This document shows, in pieces, positions 41,565-50,375 of a DNA stretch of 64,000 nucleotides. Made by a program: the position numbers and the translations under genes. The notes under the pieces are model-generated. The model saw only the letters and a program-made list of their open reading frames with translations. It was not told the origin of the DNA and searched no databases. This DNA is from Micromonospora sp. WMMD882 (GTDB lineage Bacteria; Actinomycetota; Actinomycetes; Mycobacteriales; Micromonosporaceae). Position 1 is the stretch's first letter; each line of letters begins with the position of its first letter. Location of the stretch: the NCBI RefSeq assembly GCF_027497255.1, contig NZ_CP114903.1, positions 5,828,001 through 5,892,000 of the forward strand. The letters are read 5' to 3'.

Positions 41565-43211
41565 ATGCGTCCGCGGCCACGCTCCACCGACCCCGGTCCG
41601 TCACCCCGGTCGGACGACCAGGGCCCGCCCGCCGGCCCCCGGCCGGTCGCCGCCACCGCCGGGGCGGGGGTTCTGGCCGGCTCCACCGGCGCGAAGGCGC
41701 TGGCCGGCGCCGCCGGGCTGGGCGTGCTGGCCGGCGTCGCCGGGGTGGTCGTGGCGGAACTCGTCGCCACGGTCACCGGGCCACGGGGCGCGCCCCTCGT
41801 CGCGGTCGGCGCCGCCGTCATCGACGCGACGCCCACCCCGGTCAAGGAGTTCGCCGTGCGTACCTTCGGCACGGCCGACAAGCCGTTGCTGCTCGGCGGC
41901 ATCGGGGCGCTCCTGGTCCTGCTCGCCGCAACGGCCGGGGCGCTGGCCCGGCGGCATCCACCCGCCGGGCTGCTCGGGGCCGTCGGGTTGGGCGCGGTGG
42001 CGGCGGTCGCCGCCCTCACCCGCCCGGACGCCCGTCCGGTCGACGTCCTGCCCGCGCTGGCCGGCGCCCTGGTCGCCGCCACCGTCCTGTCGTTCCTGCT
42101 CCGGGCACAGCGCGGGAAGTCGTCCCCCGCGCCCGACGACGGCAGCGGCCCCGTACCCGTGCCACGGCGGACGTTGCTGCGGGACGTCCCGCTGGTGCTG
42201 GGCGGCATCCTGCTGGTCGGGTCGGGCGCCGCCGCGCTGCGCCGGCTCACCGCGCGGGACGCGGCCCGCTCCCGCGAGGCGGTCCGCCTGCCGGCCCCGG
42301 CGAGCCCGGCGTCCCCGCTGCCGGCCGGTGTCGGGCCCGACTTCCACACCCGCAACGCCGACTTCTACCGGGTGGACACCGCCCTGACGGTGCCCCGGCT
42401 CGACCCACGCGAGTGGCGGCTGCGGCTGCACGGCATGGTGGACCGCCCGGTCGAGCTGCGCTTCGACGAGCTGCTCGGCCGGGATCTGGTCGAGCGGGAC
42501 ATCACGCTGAGCTGCGTCTCCAACGAGGTCGGCGGCCCGTACGTGGGGACCGCCCGCTGGCTGGGCGCGCCGCTCGCCCCGCTCCTGCGGGCGGCCGGCA
42601 TCCGGCCCGGAGCGGACCAGCTCGTGGCCCGCTCGGCGGAGGGCATGACCATCGGCACCCCGCTGGAGACCGTCCTCGACGGCCGGGACGTCCTGCTGGC
42701 CGTCGGCATGAACGGCGAGCCGCTGCCGTTCACCCACGGCTTCCCGGTCCGGATGCTCACCCCCGGCGTCTTCGGATACGCCGGCTCCTGCAAGTGGTTG
42801 GTCGAGCTGGAGGTCTCCACGTTCGCGGCGTTCGACGCGTACTGGGTGCGGCGGGGCTGGGCCCGGCAGGCGCCGGTGCGGACCGCGTCCCGGATCGACC
42901 GGCCGACCCCGTTCGCCCGCCTGGACGCCGGCCCGGTCACCGTGGCCGGAGTGGCCTGGGCACAGCACCGGGGCATCGCCGCGGTGGAGGTCGCCGTCGA
43001 CGACGGGCCGTGGCGGCCGGCGACGCTGCTTCCGGCCCCGTCCACCGACACCTGGGTCCAGTGGCGCTACCGGTGGGCGGCCCGGCCCGGCCAGCACAAC
43101 CTGCGGGTACGCGCCACCGACCGGACCGGCGCGACCCAGCCCGAGGAACGCCGGCCCCCCTTCCCGGACGGGGCCACCGGCTGGCACACGATCCGGGTGA
43201 CCGTCGGCTGA
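41565..43211 (+). CDS. Membrane-bound sulfite-oxidase-family molybdopterin oxidoreductase
   Basis: 548 aa from ATG 41565, with GGGAGG 6 nt upstream. About five hydrophobic segments fill residues 35-225 (for example GLGVLAGVAGVVVAELVATV, LLLGGIGALLVLLAATAGAL). Then comes the molybdopterin domain with NADFYRVDTALTVPRLD, the Mo-ligand Cys317 in LSCVSNEVGGPYVG, LLAVGMNGEPLPFTHGFPVR and KWLVELEV. A Mo-co dimerisation domain follows (VTVAGVAWAQHRGIAAVEVA). The enzyme faces the outside; sulfite, methionine sulfoxide or another oxo-transfer substrate is possible. It directly follows the fasciclin gene, so it may belong to the SigK regulon (in M. tuberculosis the dipZ redox gene occupies a similar place). 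Confidence 0.9.
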   Translation: MRPRPRSTDPGPSPRSDDQGPPAGPRPVAATAGAGVLAGSTGAKALAGAAGLGVLAGVAGVVVAELVATVTGPRGAPLVAVGAAVIDATPTPVKEFAVRTFGTADKPLLLGGIGALLVLLAATAGALARRHPPAGLLGAVGLGAVAAVAALTRPDARPVDVLPALAGALVAATVLSFLLRAQRGKSSPAPDDGSGPVPVPRRTLLRDVPLVLGGILLVGSGAAALRRLTARDAARSREAVRLPAPASPASPLPAGVGPDFHTRNADFYRVDTALTVPRLDPREWRLRLHGMVDRPVELRFDELLGRDLVERDITLSCVSNEVGGPYVGTARWLGAPLAPLLRAAGIRPGADQLVARSAEGMTIGTPLETVLDGRDVLLAVGMNGEPLPFTHGFPVRMLTPGVFGYAGSCKWLVELEVSTFAAFDAYWVRRGWARQAPVRTASRIDRPTPFARLDAGPVTVAGVAWAQHRGIAAVEVAVDDGPWRPATLLPAPSTDTWVQWRYRWAARPGQHNLRVRATDRTGATQPEERRPPFPDGATGWHTIRVTVG

Positions 43212-43234
43212 GCCGTCTCCCCCGGGCGGGGCTC

Positions 43235-43429
43235 TCAGCCGGGGAGCGGGCCGATGGCCTCGGTCAGCTCGGTGGCGGAGCCGAACTCCTCGACCGGCAG
43301 CGCCCGGAGCGCCTGGAGCGTCTCCGTGCCCGCGCCGTTCTCCTGGGCCCGCCGGACCAGGTCCTCCCGCGACACCGGGTAGTCCAGCCCGTCCAGGTAC
43401 TCGCGCAACCGCCCGCCGCCGACCGTCAT
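43235..43429 (-). CDS. DUF2795-family small protein
   Basis: 64 aa. The pattern LREYLDGLDYPVSREDLVRRAQENGA followed by ETLQALRALPVEEFGSATELTEAI is that of DUF2795 proteins, small helical proteins that are widespread in actinobacteria and unassigned (sequence quoted in parts). There are no membrane segments or Cys. It is divergent from the erythromycin-esterase-family gene with about 70 bp between starts. Confidence 0.85.
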   Translation of the reverse strand: MTVGGGRLREYLDGLDYPVSREDLVRRAQENGAGTETLQALRALPVEEFGSATELTEAIGPLPG

Positions 43430-43500
43430 GTGGCCGGCGTACCCGTTGCCGCGCCGGTCACACCGGGGTTTGTCGTCACCCGCCCCGGGTAGCCCTGGCC

Positions 43501-44757
43501 ATGCAGGTCCAGCGGCTCGGCGCGCCGAGCGACTTCGACGCCTTGCTGGAACGCGCCCGGCACGCCCGGATCGTCATGCTGGGCGAGGCGACGCACGGCA
43601 CCTACGACTACTACCGGCTGCGGGAGCAGCTCACCCGGCGGCTGATCGCCGAGTGCGGGTTCTCGTTCGTCGCCGTGGAGGGGGACTGGCCGGACTGCGA
43701 CCGGGTGCACCGCTCGGTCACCGCCGCCCCGGGCGGGGCCGCCGACCCGGTCACCGCGCTGGAACGCTTCGAGCGCTGGCCGACCTGGATGTGGTCGAAC
43801 GCCGAGGTGGCCAGGTTCTGCCGGTGGCTGCGCGCGTGGAACCTGGACCGGCCGCAGGGCGCCCGCGCCGGCTTCCACGGCCTCGACGTCTACAGCCTCT
43901 GGGAGTCGATGCAGGCCATCTTCGACTACCTGGGCGAGGAGGACCCGTCGTCGCTGGAGGCCGCTCAGGAGGCGTACCGCTGTTTCGAGCCGTACGGCAA
44001 ACGACCCGAGGAGTACGCGTTGGCCAGCCGGTTCGTGTCGGCGCGCTGCGAGCAGGAGGTGGTGCGCCTGCTGACGCGTACCCGGGAACAGGCCGCCAAC
44101 GACGGCGCGGACAGTTTCTCGGCCTGGCAGAACGCGGAGGTGGTGGCCGGCGCGGAACGGTACTACCGGACGATGGTCGGCGGCGGGGACGACTCCTGGA
44201 ACGTGCGGGACACCCACATGGCGGACACCCTGGACCGGCTCCTGGACCGGTACGGCCCGGACGCCCGGGGGGTGGTGTGGGCGCACAACACCCACGTCGG
44301 GGACGCGCGGGCCACCGACATGGTCGAGGGGGGCGTGGTCAACATCGGTCAGCTCGCCCGGGAGCGGCACGGCGACCGGGCGGTGCTGCTGGTCGGGTTC
44401 GGTGGGTGGCGGGGCGGGCTGATCGCCGCGCCGCGCTGGGGTTCGGCGGCCGAGGCGATGACCACGCCGCCGGCCCGGCCGGACTCCCTGGAACACCGCC
44501 TGCACGAGCTGCTGCCGGAACGGGCGGTGCTGGTGTTCGGCGGCGCGGACCAGCCGGGCTGGGTCACCGACACCGTGGACCACCGGGCGATCGGCGTGGT
44601 CTACGACCCGGGGGCCGAGCGGTGGGCCAACTACGTGCCGACCCGGCTGGGGGAGCGCTACGACGCCTTCGTCTGGTGTGACGAGACCACCGCCCTGCAT
44701 CCGCTGCCGGCGCTGACCACCGTCGGCGAGCTGGAGACCTGGCCGGCCGGCATGTGA
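43501..44757 (+). CDS. Erythromycin-esterase-family protein
   Basis: 418 aa. The family motifs are LGEATHGTYDYYRLR (Glu29, His32 region), VEGDWPDC, GFHGLDVYSLWESM and the second catalytic region VVWAHNTHVGDARAT. EreA/EreB open the macrolide lactone ring. Many environmental members of this superfamily, including succinoglycan-biosynthesis-type ones, do not act on macrolides, so resistance is only a possibility. Length is normal. There is no signal peptide. The gene ends at a strong bidirectional terminator. Confidence 0.9.
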   Translation: MQVQRLGAPSDFDALLERARHARIVMLGEATHGTYDYYRLREQLTRRLIAECGFSFVAVEGDWPDCDRVHRSVTAAPGGAADPVTALERFERWPTWMWSNAEVARFCRWLRAWNLDRPQGARAGFHGLDVYSLWESMQAIFDYLGEEDPSSLEAAQEAYRCFEPYGKRPEEYALASRFVSARCEQEVVRLLTRTREQAANDGADSFSAWQNAEVVAGAERYYRTMVGGGDDSWNVRDTHMADTLDRLLDRYGPDARGVVWAHNTHVGDARATDMVEGGVVNIGQLARERHGDRAVLLVGFGGWRGGLIAAPRWGSAAEAMTTPPARPDSLEHRLHELLPERAVLVFGGADQPGWVTDTVDHRAIGVVYDPGAERWANYVPTRLGERYDAFVWCDETTALHPLPALTTVGELETWPAGM

Positions 44758-44768
44758 AGGGCCGGTCG

Positions 44769-44804
44769 GGCAGGGGCCCCTCCGGTTTCGGAGGGGCCCC
44801 TGCC
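44769..44804. terminator. Bidirectional terminator, 16-bp perfect stem
   Basis: GGCAGGGGCCCCTCCG, GTTT loop, CGGAGGGGCCCCTGCC, placed 12 bp after the esterase-family stop and 6 bp after the MMPL stop (opposite strand). It serves both convergent genes. Confidence 0.85.
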
Positions 44805-44810
44805 GGCTGC

Positions 44811-47036
44811 TCAGGAGCGCGTCGGGCGCTGCTGCCCGTCGAGGTGGGCGCGCAGGCCCTCACCCTCGATGTCCACGTTCGGCAGCGCCCGCCGCAACCA
44901 GCGGGGCAGCCACCAGGCGGTGTCACCGAGCAGCGACATCACCGCCGGGACGATCGTCATCCGGACGACGAACGCGTCGATCGCCACGCCGATGGCCAAC
45001 GCGAAGCCGATCGACTTGATGACCGGGTCGTCGAGGAAGACGAAGCCGCCGAAGACCGACATCATGATCAGGGCCGCGGCGGTGACCACCCGCGCGCCGT
45101 GCCCCATCCCGTTGATGGTGGCCTGGGCGGCGGTGTCGCCGTGCACGAAGTCCTCCCGCATCCGGGACACCAGGAAGACCTCGTAGTCCATGGCCAGGCC
45201 GAACAGGATGCCGATGAGCAGGATCGGCAGGAAGCTGATCAGCGGCCCGGGGGTGTCCAGCCCGACCAGGTCGGCGAGCTTGCCCTGCTGGAAGACCGCG
45301 ACGGTGATGCCGAAGGTCGCCGCGACCGTCAGCAGGAAGCCCAGCGCCGCCTTGACCGGCACCAGGATCGACCGGAACACCAGCATCAGCAGCAGGACGG
45401 ACAGCCCCACGACGAGCAGCAGGTAGACCGGGAGCGCGTCGGCGAGTTTCTCCGACACGTCGATGCCGATCGCGGTGACGCCGGTCAGCAGCACGTCGAC
45501 GCCGTCGATGCCGTCGACCGCGCGGCGGATGTCGTGCACGGCGGTCTCGGTCGCCTCGTCGGTCGGGCCGGCGGTCGGGATCACGCCCAGCAGCGCGGTC
45601 CGGCCGTCCGGGCTGACCTGCGGCGGGGCGACGGCGAGCACCCCGTCGACGGCCTGGATGTCCTGGGCGACCCGGGGCAGGGCGGCCTGGGTCTGCTGCG
45701 GGGAGTCCCCGGAGACGACCACCGCGAGCCGGCCGTTGAAGCCGGGACCGAAACCCTCACTGATCAGGTCGCTGGACGTGCGGGCCGCGGTGCCCACCGG
45801 CGCGGTGCTCGGGTCCGGCAGCGCCAACCGCATCTCGGTGGTCGGCAGGGCGAGCAGACCGAGCCCGATCAGCCCGGCCAGGATCACCGGGATCCGGAAC
45901 CTGGTGACCCAGCCCGCCCAGCGGAAGCCGAAGCCGGCCCGGTCCTCCACGCCGCCCCCTGCGGCGTCGCCGCCCGCCGGGACCTCGCCGCCCGCCGGGA
46001 CCTCGCCGCCCGCCGGGACAGCGGCGCGCAGCTTGCGGGGGAGCACCCGCCGGCCGGCGAAACCGAGCAGCGCCGGCTGGAGGGTGATGGCGACCAGCAC
46101 CGCCACGGTGACCGTGCCGGCGGCGGCCAGACCCATCACGGTGAGGAACGGGATGTTGACCACGCTGAGCCCGGCGAGCGCGATCACCACGGTCGCGCCG
46201 GCGAAGACCACGGCCGAGCCGGCGGTGCCGACCGCCCGGCCGACGGCCTCCTCGGCGGGAAGCCCGGCGAGCAGGTTCTGCCGGTACCGGGACGAGATGA
46301 ACAACGAGTAGTCGATGCCGACGGCCAGGCCGAGCATCAGCGCCAGGATCGGGGCGGTGCTGGTCAGGTCCACCACGCCGCTCAGCGCGAACAGCCCGGC
46401 CATCCCGACGCCGACCCCGATCAGCGCGTTGAGCATGGTCATTCCGGCGGCTACCAGCGAGCCGAACGTCACCACCAGCACGATCAGGGCGACCAGCACG
46501 CCGAGCGCCTCGGTCGAGCCGACCTCCGGCTCGGCGTTGAGCACCTCGCCGCCGGGCGCGACCTGCCATCCCTGGCTCTCGGCCCGCGCGCCGACCTCCG
46601 CGTACGCGTCGCGCTGCTCCTCGGTGACCTCATCCGCGCCCCCGGCGAACTGCACCTGGATCAGCGCGTACCGGCCGTCGGGGGTGATCGCGCGGGACTG
46701 GACCGGGTCGACCGCGCCGACCACGCCGGGCAGCTCGCCGGCCTCCCGGACCAGCTCGCCGATCACGGCCTGCCCCTCGGGCGTGCCGAGCTGGCCGGCC
46801 TCGGGAGCCTTCACCGCGATGGTGCCGGTGGCGCCGCTGGCCGCCGGGAACTCCCGGGCGAGCAGGTCGATGGCCTCCTGTGACTCGGTGCCGCGCATGG
46901 TGAAGTCGCTCGACGTGGTGCCACGGAACAGCGCCGCGGTCAGGCCGAGCCCGACGAGCACCACGAGCCAGAGCGCTACGACGAGGCGTCGTCGACGCAG
47001 TGAACTCCGGCCGAGCCGGTACAACAGGGTCGCCAT
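44811..47036 (-). CDS. MMPL-family RND transporter
   Basis: 741 aa from ATG 47036, with AAGGA 6 nt upstream; the frame is open 17 codons further but without a start signal. It has twelve predicted helices in two MMPL halves, each with the family signature: GIDYSLFISSRYRQNL and AMDYEVFLVSRMREDF. An external domain follows the first helix (TSSDFTMRGTESQEAI...) and another follows helix seven. A Gly/Val/Pro repeat (VPAGGE three times) occurs in the mid cytoplasmic loop. It exports lipids, antibiotics or other hydrophobic compounds using the proton gradient. It is controlled by the TetR regulator just upstream. Confidence 0.93.
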   Translation of the reverse strand: MATLLYRLGRSSLRRRRLVVALWLVVLVGLGLTAALFRGTTSSDFTMRGTESQEAIDLLAREFPAASGATGTIAVKAPEAGQLGTPEGQAVIGELVREAGELPGVVGAVDPVQSRAITPDGRYALIQVQFAGGADEVTEEQRDAYAEVGARAESQGWQVAPGGEVLNAEPEVGSTEALGVLVALIVLVVTFGSLVAAGMTMLNALIGVGVGMAGLFALSGVVDLTSTAPILALMLGLAVGIDYSLFISSRYRQNLLAGLPAEEAVGRAVGTAGSAVVFAGATVVIALAGLSVVNIPFLTVMGLAAAGTVTVAVLVAITLQPALLGFAGRRVLPRKLRAAVPAGGEVPAGGEVPAGGDAAGGGVEDRAGFGFRWAGWVTRFRIPVILAGLIGLGLLALPTTEMRLALPDPSTAPVGTAARTSSDLISEGFGPGFNGRLAVVVSGDSPQQTQAALPRVAQDIQAVDGVLAVAPPQVSPDGRTALLGVIPTAGPTDEATETAVHDIRRAVDGIDGVDVLLTGVTAIGIDVSEKLADALPVYLLLVVGLSVLLLMLVFRSILVPVKAALGFLLTVAATFGITVAVFQQGKLADLVGLDTPGPLISFLPILLIGILFGLAMDYEVFLVSRMREDFVHGDTAAQATINGMGHGARVVTAAALIMMSVFGGFVFLDDPVIKSIGFALAIGVAIDAFVVRMTIVPAVMSLLGDTAWWLPRWLRRALPNVDIEGEGLRAHLDGQQRPTRS

Positions 47037-47070
47037 GGTCTTCCTTGTCCTCGCAGGTTGGTCGGTCGGA

Positions 47071-47616
47071 TCAGTCGGGTGGGGCAAGCGCCCGCCGGAC
47101 GACGGTCAACAGGGCGGCCCGCAGCTCGGCGTCGCCGAGATCGGGGAACTCCGCGCAGGCGGCCGGGATACCGGCCAGCACGATCAGCGCGGCGATCCGG
47201 TCCTCGGCCCGCCCGGAGCCGCCGGCGAACGCGTCGAGCAGCCGCTCGGAGCAGCGTTGGATGGGCGCGAAGGCGGGATGCTCCAGCAGCTCCGGGAACT
47301 CCCCGTGGAGCAGGGCTATCTCCCGGCGGAACCGCAGGGTCAGCTCGACGAAGCCCTCGGTGGCGGTACGGCGCGCGGCCCCGCCGGACAGGCCGGTGAG
47401 CTGCGCGTCCAGGGCGAAGAGGGTGGCGATGGCCGGAGCCATCAACTCGGTGAGCAGGCTCTCCTTGTTGGCGAAGTGGTAGAGCACCGCCGCCTTGGAG
47501 CAGCCCGCCTCCCGGGCGATGTCCTGCAACGAGGTGCCCTTGAAGCCGCTCACCGCGAACTGTCGCGCCGCGGCGGCGAGGATCTCGTCCCGCGTTCCCG
47601 GTACCGCCCGTGCCAC
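47071..47616 (-). CDS. TetR-family repressor of the MMPL transporter
   Basis: 181 aa from GTG 47616, with AGGAGG 8 nt upstream. N-terminal HTH: FAVSGFKGTSLQDIAREAGC and SKAAVLYHFANKESLL. The C-terminal ligand-binding domain is diverse (TLFALDAQLTGLSGG, RFRREIALLHGEFPELLEHP). The gene lies 34 bp upstream of the transporter on the same strand. Two perfect palindromes of the classic TetR type stand 29-63 bp before its start, so it is expected to repress itself and the exporter until a substrate of the exporter binds. Confidence 0.93.
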   Translation of the reverse strand: MARAVPGTRDEILAAAARQFAVSGFKGTSLQDIAREAGCSKAAVLYHFANKESLLTELMAPAIATLFALDAQLTGLSGGAARRTATEGFVELTLRFRREIALLHGEFPELLEHPAFAPIQRCSERLLDAFAGGSGRAEDRIAALIVLAGIPAACAEFPDLGDAELRAALLTVVRRALAPPD

Positions 47617-47644
47617 CGTCGTCCACCTCCTGCACCGAGCATGC

Positions 47645-47679
47645 CTGACCGATCGGTCAGCACCTGACCGATCGGTCAG
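47645..47679. promoter_or_regulatory. Tandem TetR operators
   Basis: CTGACCGATCGGTCAG occurs twice, at 47645-47660 and 47664-47679, each a perfect 16-bp palindrome, 19 bp centre to centre. They are placed over the expected promoter of the tetR-MMPL operon. Confidence 0.9.
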
Positions 47680-47836
47680 GAGATCATGGTGGTCTTCGCC
47701 ACATTCCCGTCGGACCGGACAAGCCGTACCACCGTCGACGGGTACCCGGCGCCCTCCGAGTCCGGGCCGGACCGGACACCGGCCACGCCCGGCGGGTCCG
47801 GTTGCGCCCGGCCCGCCCGGGCAGGAAGGTGGACGG

Positions 47837-48817
47837 ATGGCCGGCGCCGACGAGACCCGGGACGGGGTGTCCCTGACCAACCTCGACCAACCACTGTTCT
47901 CCGGGGCCGGCGTCACCAAACGGGACCTGGTCGACTACCTGGACGCGGCGCGCGACCGGATCCTCCCGGGACTGCGCGGCCGACCGCTCTCCGTGGTACG
48001 CGCGCTGCGCGGGCAGGCCCCGTTCATGCAGAAGAACCTGCCGAAGTACGCCCCCGACTGGGTACGCCGGACGGCGGTGTGGGCGGAAGCGTCCCACCGC
48101 GAGGTGTCGTACGCCCTCTGCGACGACCGTCGGACCCTGCTCTGGTTCGCCAACCAGCGGTCGGTCGAGTACCACCCGACCCTCACCACCGTCGACGACC
48201 CGCACCGCCCCACCCACCTCGTGCTCGACCTCGACCCGCCGGAGGGCGACTCCTTCGCGCTGGTCGTGGCCGCCGCCGAGCTGGTCCGCCAGGCGCTGGC
48301 CGACGCGGGGCTGACCGGGGCGGTCAAGACCAGCGGCGCCAAGGGCGTGCACATCCTCGTGCCGGTCGGGGCGGACGTCGACGCGGCCGACAGCGCCGCC
48401 GCCACCCGGGCGCTGGCCGCCCGTGCCGCCCGACTCGACCCGGCGCTGGCCACCACCGCCTTCATCCGCGAGGACCGCGGTGGACGCGTCTTCGTCGACT
48501 CCACCCGGGCCGGCGGGGCGACCGTGGTCGCCGCGTACAGCCCCCGGCTGCGGCCCGGCGTGCCGGTCTCGTACCCGGTCGACTGGGCCGACCTGGCCCA
48601 GGTCACCCCCGCTGACCTCACCATCCGGACGGTGCCCGCGTCGACCGGTCCGGAGGACGACCCCTGGGCGGGGCGGATGCCCGCGCCGCAGCGCCTCCCC
48701 GCCGACCTGGTCGCCGAGGGACACACCATCCCGGTCGCCCGGGTGCAGGCCATGCACGAGGGGAAACGCCGCGCCCGCGCCCGCCGCGCCGCCGAGGCGG
48801 CCACCCCCGACCAGTGA
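47837..48817 (+). CDS. Stand-alone LigD-type polymerase (primase-fold) domain protein
   Basis: 326 aa, ATG with AGGAAGG 7 nt upstream. It matches the LigD polymerase domain: LTNLDQPLFSGAGVTKRDLVDYL, PFMQKNLPKYAPDWVR, LVLDLDPPEGDSFALVV with the metal-binding Asp pair, KTSGAKGVHILVPV, and the later third acidic residue region VFVDSTRAGGATVVAAYSPRLRPGVPVS. No ligase or nuclease domain is fused and no ku gene is in the window. Such proteins are DNA/RNA polymerases in non-homologous end joining or gap filling. The C-terminus is Arg/Ala-rich (KRRARARRAAEAA). Confidence 0.92.
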   Translation: MAGADETRDGVSLTNLDQPLFSGAGVTKRDLVDYLDAARDRILPGLRGRPLSVVRALRGQAPFMQKNLPKYAPDWVRRTAVWAEASHREVSYALCDDRRTLLWFANQRSVEYHPTLTTVDDPHRPTHLVLDLDPPEGDSFALVVAAAELVRQALADAGLTGAVKTSGAKGVHILVPVGADVDAADSAAATRALAARAARLDPALATTAFIREDRGGRVFVDSTRAGGATVVAAYSPRLRPGVPVSYPVDWADLAQVTPADLTIRTVPASTGPEDDPWAGRMPAPQRLPADLVAEGHTIPVARVQAMHEGKRRARARRAAEAATPDQ

Positions 48818-48986
48818 CGCCGGGCAGCGCGTCACTTCCGGTCCCCGAAACGTCAGGAAGGAACCCCCGGTCGGCGCGTGGCGATGGATGCGAGGCCGCG
48901 CCGGACGCCGGCACCACTTCGGCACAGACACCAGCCCACAGCAGCCGACACCGGCTGACGGTCGGGATGAGGCCGGACACACGAGT

Positions 48987-49023
48987 AAGGCCGCTGACCT
49001 GGTTTGCCCTGGTCAGCGGCCTT
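48987..49023. terminator. Terminator between the LigD-like gene and tRNA-Arg
   Basis: AAGGCCGCTGACC pairs with GGTCAGCGGCCTT, 13 bp around an 11-nt loop, with TTTT on the plus side and TTA on the minus side. It most likely ends the tRNA transcript (minus), 18 bp after the tRNA. Confidence 0.7.
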
Positions 49024-49040
49024 TTCGTGCTGGTCTGCTC

Positions 49041-49115
49041 TGGTGCCCCCGGCAGGATTCGAACCTGCGCCCCCGCCTCCGGAGGGCGGTGCTCTATCCC
49101 CTGAGCTACGGGGGC
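49041..49115 (-). tRNA. tRNA-Arg (anticodon CCG)
   Basis: 75 nt with CCA encoded. The acceptor stem GCCCCCG pairs with CGGGGGC; the D arm is GCTC...GAGC. The anticodon stem CCGCC/GGCGG encloses loop CTCCGGA, giving anticodon CCG (decodes CGG). The T arm contains GGTTCGAATCC. CGG is a frequent Arg codon in this genome. Confidence 0.96.
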
Positions 49116-49364
49116 TCAGCGACGCGAGAAGAGTAGCAAACACCCCCCGGGAGCGCCGAATCGGTATCCGGTGGCGCGCCGTCGCTCGGCCCCGACGCCG
49201 CGGCCAAGACCACCGGCTTCCCGGACCGGAGCCGCGGGCCGGCCCCGGTGATCAAGAGCCTTGCGCGCTGCTCAGTGGCGCCGGAGGCTCGAAGCTCCTG
49301 ATCACCGACCGGGACGTCATCGAGCGGGCCGGCGGGCGCGGTAGCCGGCGGGGCCGGGACGTCG
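49116..49364. other. Intergenic region upstream of tRNA-Arg
   Basis: About 250 bp between the tRNA start and the stop of the transposase-derived gene. Apart from the expected tRNA promoter I see no gene, att-like duplication of the tRNA 3' end or repeat. Confidence 0.6.
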
Positions 49365-50132
49365 TCAGGCGGCGGGGCCGAGTCGACCCGCTCGGGCGAC
49401 GAGGGCGCGTCCGCAACTCGGCAACGGGTGCAGCGCGATCCGCCGGGGCAGCCGGCGTGGCCACTCGTTGCGGGGCCAGGAGCCGTCGACGATCACGTGC
49501 ACCGTCCGCTCGTCCGCGCCGCTGAGCCGGAGCACGAAGTCCCGGGGGAGCGGCGGGTCCACCGACGGCGTGGTGATCATGAAGCGGACCCGGCCCCGGG
49601 AGGAGACGGCCGAGACCACGTCCGCGGCCGGCATGGTGCCGCGCAGGCGTACCCGGCCGAGCCAGTAGACCTCGGACAGGTGCTCCTGGGCCGCTTCGGT
49701 GATCGCCGGGTACTCGGTGCGGACCCAGTGTTCCACCGCGCCGACGCAGAGCCCGCAGGCGCGTTCCCGGGGTTCCCGGGGGCCCAACCCCCACGCCCGC
49801 AGGTACGCCCCGACGGCCCCCGCCTCCAGCGGCAGGTCGTACCGGCGCTGGATGAGGCTGGTCAGGCTCTGTCGGGTCCAGAGCTCCTCGGCCAGGCCGA
49901 ACGCGTCGGGGTGGACGCCCCGCAGCGCGTCGATCAGGTCCAGTTCCTGTTCGCGGCTGAGCGGTCCCGACTCGCCCGGCCGTTGTCCGCGACGGACGGC
50001 TGCCACCGCTCCGTCACCGCCGATCGTGTGGCGTCGGCACCAACTGGTGACCGACCGTCGTGCGTCTCTGAGTGCAACCCCCACACTCTGCGCAACGACC
50101 TCCAATCCCCCCGGGTCACGATATCTGGGCAC
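49365..50132 (-). CDS. IS630-transposase-derived DNA-binding protein (catalytically degenerate)
   Basis: About 255 aa; GTG 50132 has AGGG 5 nt upstream, but the start is uncertain. The N-terminal HTH (VAQSVGVALRDARRSVTSWCRRH) and the second winged HTH (LWTRQSLTSLIQRRYDL, GAVGAYLRAWGLGPREPRERA, VRTEYPAI) match IS630-type transposases. The catalytic part is broken: where YWxDET is expected there is VYWLGRVRLRG. The second Asp survives in VHVIVDGSWPRNEWPRRLPRRIALHPLPS. The NPxE segment with the third acid is replaced by an unrelated tail, and no frame restores it. There are no terminal repeats. Either a decayed relic or a domesticated DNA-binding protein. Confidence 0.72.
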   Translation of the reverse strand: MPRYRDPGGLEVVAQSVGVALRDARRSVTSWCRRHTIGGDGAVAAVRRGQRPGESGPLSREQELDLIDALRGVHPDAFGLAEELWTRQSLTSLIQRRYDLPLEAGAVGAYLRAWGLGPREPRERACGLCVGAVEHWVRTEYPAITEAAQEHLSEVYWLGRVRLRGTMPAADVVSAVSSRGRVRFMITTPSVDPPLPRDFVLRLSGADERTVHVIVDGSWPRNEWPRRLPRRIALHPLPSCGRALVARAGRLGPAA

Positions 50133-50317
50133 GAAAACCCTGAAATCGTCGAATCGGTCAAAGGGTGCAAGTCTCTTTCTTGATCCACTCAGCTCGGGGA
50201 GGTTTCCGGGAAACGGGGTGGTCCGTCCGGCGCGACGCCCCCGTTTCCGCGATGTGAACCAGGCGTCCGCCCCGGCGGCCCCGCCCCGGCCGGGCGGGAC
50301 GGGTGAGCGGGGGTAGA

Positions 50318-50355
50318 CGACGATCGCCGCCCCGGACACGGGGCGGCGATCGTCG
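50318..50355 (-). terminator. Terminator of the DUF3105-DUF305 operon
   Basis: CGACGATCGCCGCCCCG, GACA loop, CGGGGCGGCGATCGTCG: a perfect 17-bp stem starting 20 bp after the DUF305 stop. Confidence 0.8.
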
Positions 50356-50375
50356 GTGGGCAGGAGGTACGGGAG

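Noticed and set aside
43501..44757. Macrolide resistance from the erythromycin-esterase-family gene
   Set aside because: Membership is clear, but most environmental members are not proven macrolide esterases and the context gives no support.
49041..49364. tRNA-Arg as an integration site for a mobile element
   Set aside because: No integrase and no repeat of the tRNA 3' end were found on either side. The transposase relic nearby is of another type.
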